5,808 nucleotides of DNA. Source: an uncultured Clostridium sp. GTDB lineage: Bacteria; Bacillota; Clostridia; Clostridiales; Clostridiaceae. Location: NCBI RefSeq assembly GCF_900769625.1, contig NZ_CAAGHK010000057.1, positions 1 to 5,808 of the forward strand, in the 5' to 3' direction. The notes under the pieces were generated by a model that saw only the letters and a program-made list of their open reading frames with translations, was not told the DNA's origin and searched no databases. Position 1 is the first letter of the stretch, and every line of letters starts with the position of its first letter. Made by a program: the position numbers and the translations under genes. This document shows, one piece after another, positions 5,627-5,808 of the stretch.

Positions 5627-5808
5627 ATGATAATTTACTTGTTGGCAACTTTACAAAAACAATTTACTAAAAAAGATGTATATAACTATGATGAGAATCA
5701 CTTAATTGGATATTTTCCTGACATACCTAGTTATCAAGCTTTTAATAATAAACTTAATAACTTACATGAAGAATTCATAGAATTAACAAGTGTGTTAACC
5801 ATATAAAC
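5627..5808 (+). pseudogene. IS982-family-like transposase remnant, 5' truncated and probably frameshifted
   Basis: The frame from ATG 5627 to TAA 5804-5806 gives 59 residues, including YLLATLQKQFTKKDVYNYD, then FPDIPSYQAFNNKLNNLHEEF. The P-x-I/L-PSYQAFN-x-x-L/I-N-x-L pattern is characteristic of the N-terminal region of IS982-family transposases, which move by a DDE mechanism. The intact protein would be near 300 residues; its first 20 or so residues are missing here. AGGAG (5619-5623) sits only three bases before the ATG and may be fortuitous. Near the window end a shift of one frame gives NHIN instead of the stop, which suggests a frameshift, but the window ends two bases after the stop so this cannot be settled. 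The left terminal inverted repeat is not recognisable. Confidence 0.65.

Overview
This is an AT-rich, 5.8-kb stretch that most resembles a chromosome of Clostridium sensu stricto or a close relative. The signs are A/T-ending codons, strong GGAG-type ribosome binding sites, U-tailed hairpin terminators, a FUSC-family membrane protein, a secreted type I pullulanase and an Rpn-type nuclease tail. The species cannot be named from the sequence alone. No tRNA, rRNA, CRISPR array, riboswitch or replication origin was seen.

Layout, left to right. Positions 1-143 hold the 3' end of an Rpn-family (PD-(D/E)XK) gene, followed by a terminator hairpin (200-242) shared with the convergent gene on its right. 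Positions 280-1317 (minus strand) encode a 345-residue FUSC-family membrane protein. It has its own promoter with perfect consensus hexamers (TTGACA, 17 bases, TATAAT), and a small palindrome covers the -35 box. The 272-base divergent region also carries the control signals of the next gene: candidate -10 boxes, an inverted repeat and a cre-like site for catabolite repression.

Positions 1590-4568 encode a 992-residue exported type I pullulanase (PulA) with a signal peptide, a CBM41 starch-binding module, a second degenerate CBM41-like module, a CBM48 and a GH13 catalytic barrel with all catalytic residues. A terminator follows at 4677-4718. Positions 4901-5509 encode a small secreted acidic protein of unknown function, made almost wholly of five near-identical 33-residue repeats and closed by a 17-bp perfect terminator hairpin. 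Just after it, a 41-base sequence repeats the last codons, stop codon and 3' flank of pulA. This is followed by a remnant of an IS982-like transposase that runs to the window end.

Functionally, PulA would debranch starch, glycogen or pullulan outside the cell. The repeat protein is also exported and sits directly downstream, but it is separated by a terminator and about 330 bases, so a shared role is only a guess. The main oddities are the repeat protein, the pulA 3'-end duplication bracketing it, and the transposon remnant next to that duplication. Together they suggest that the region downstream of pulA has been rearranged.
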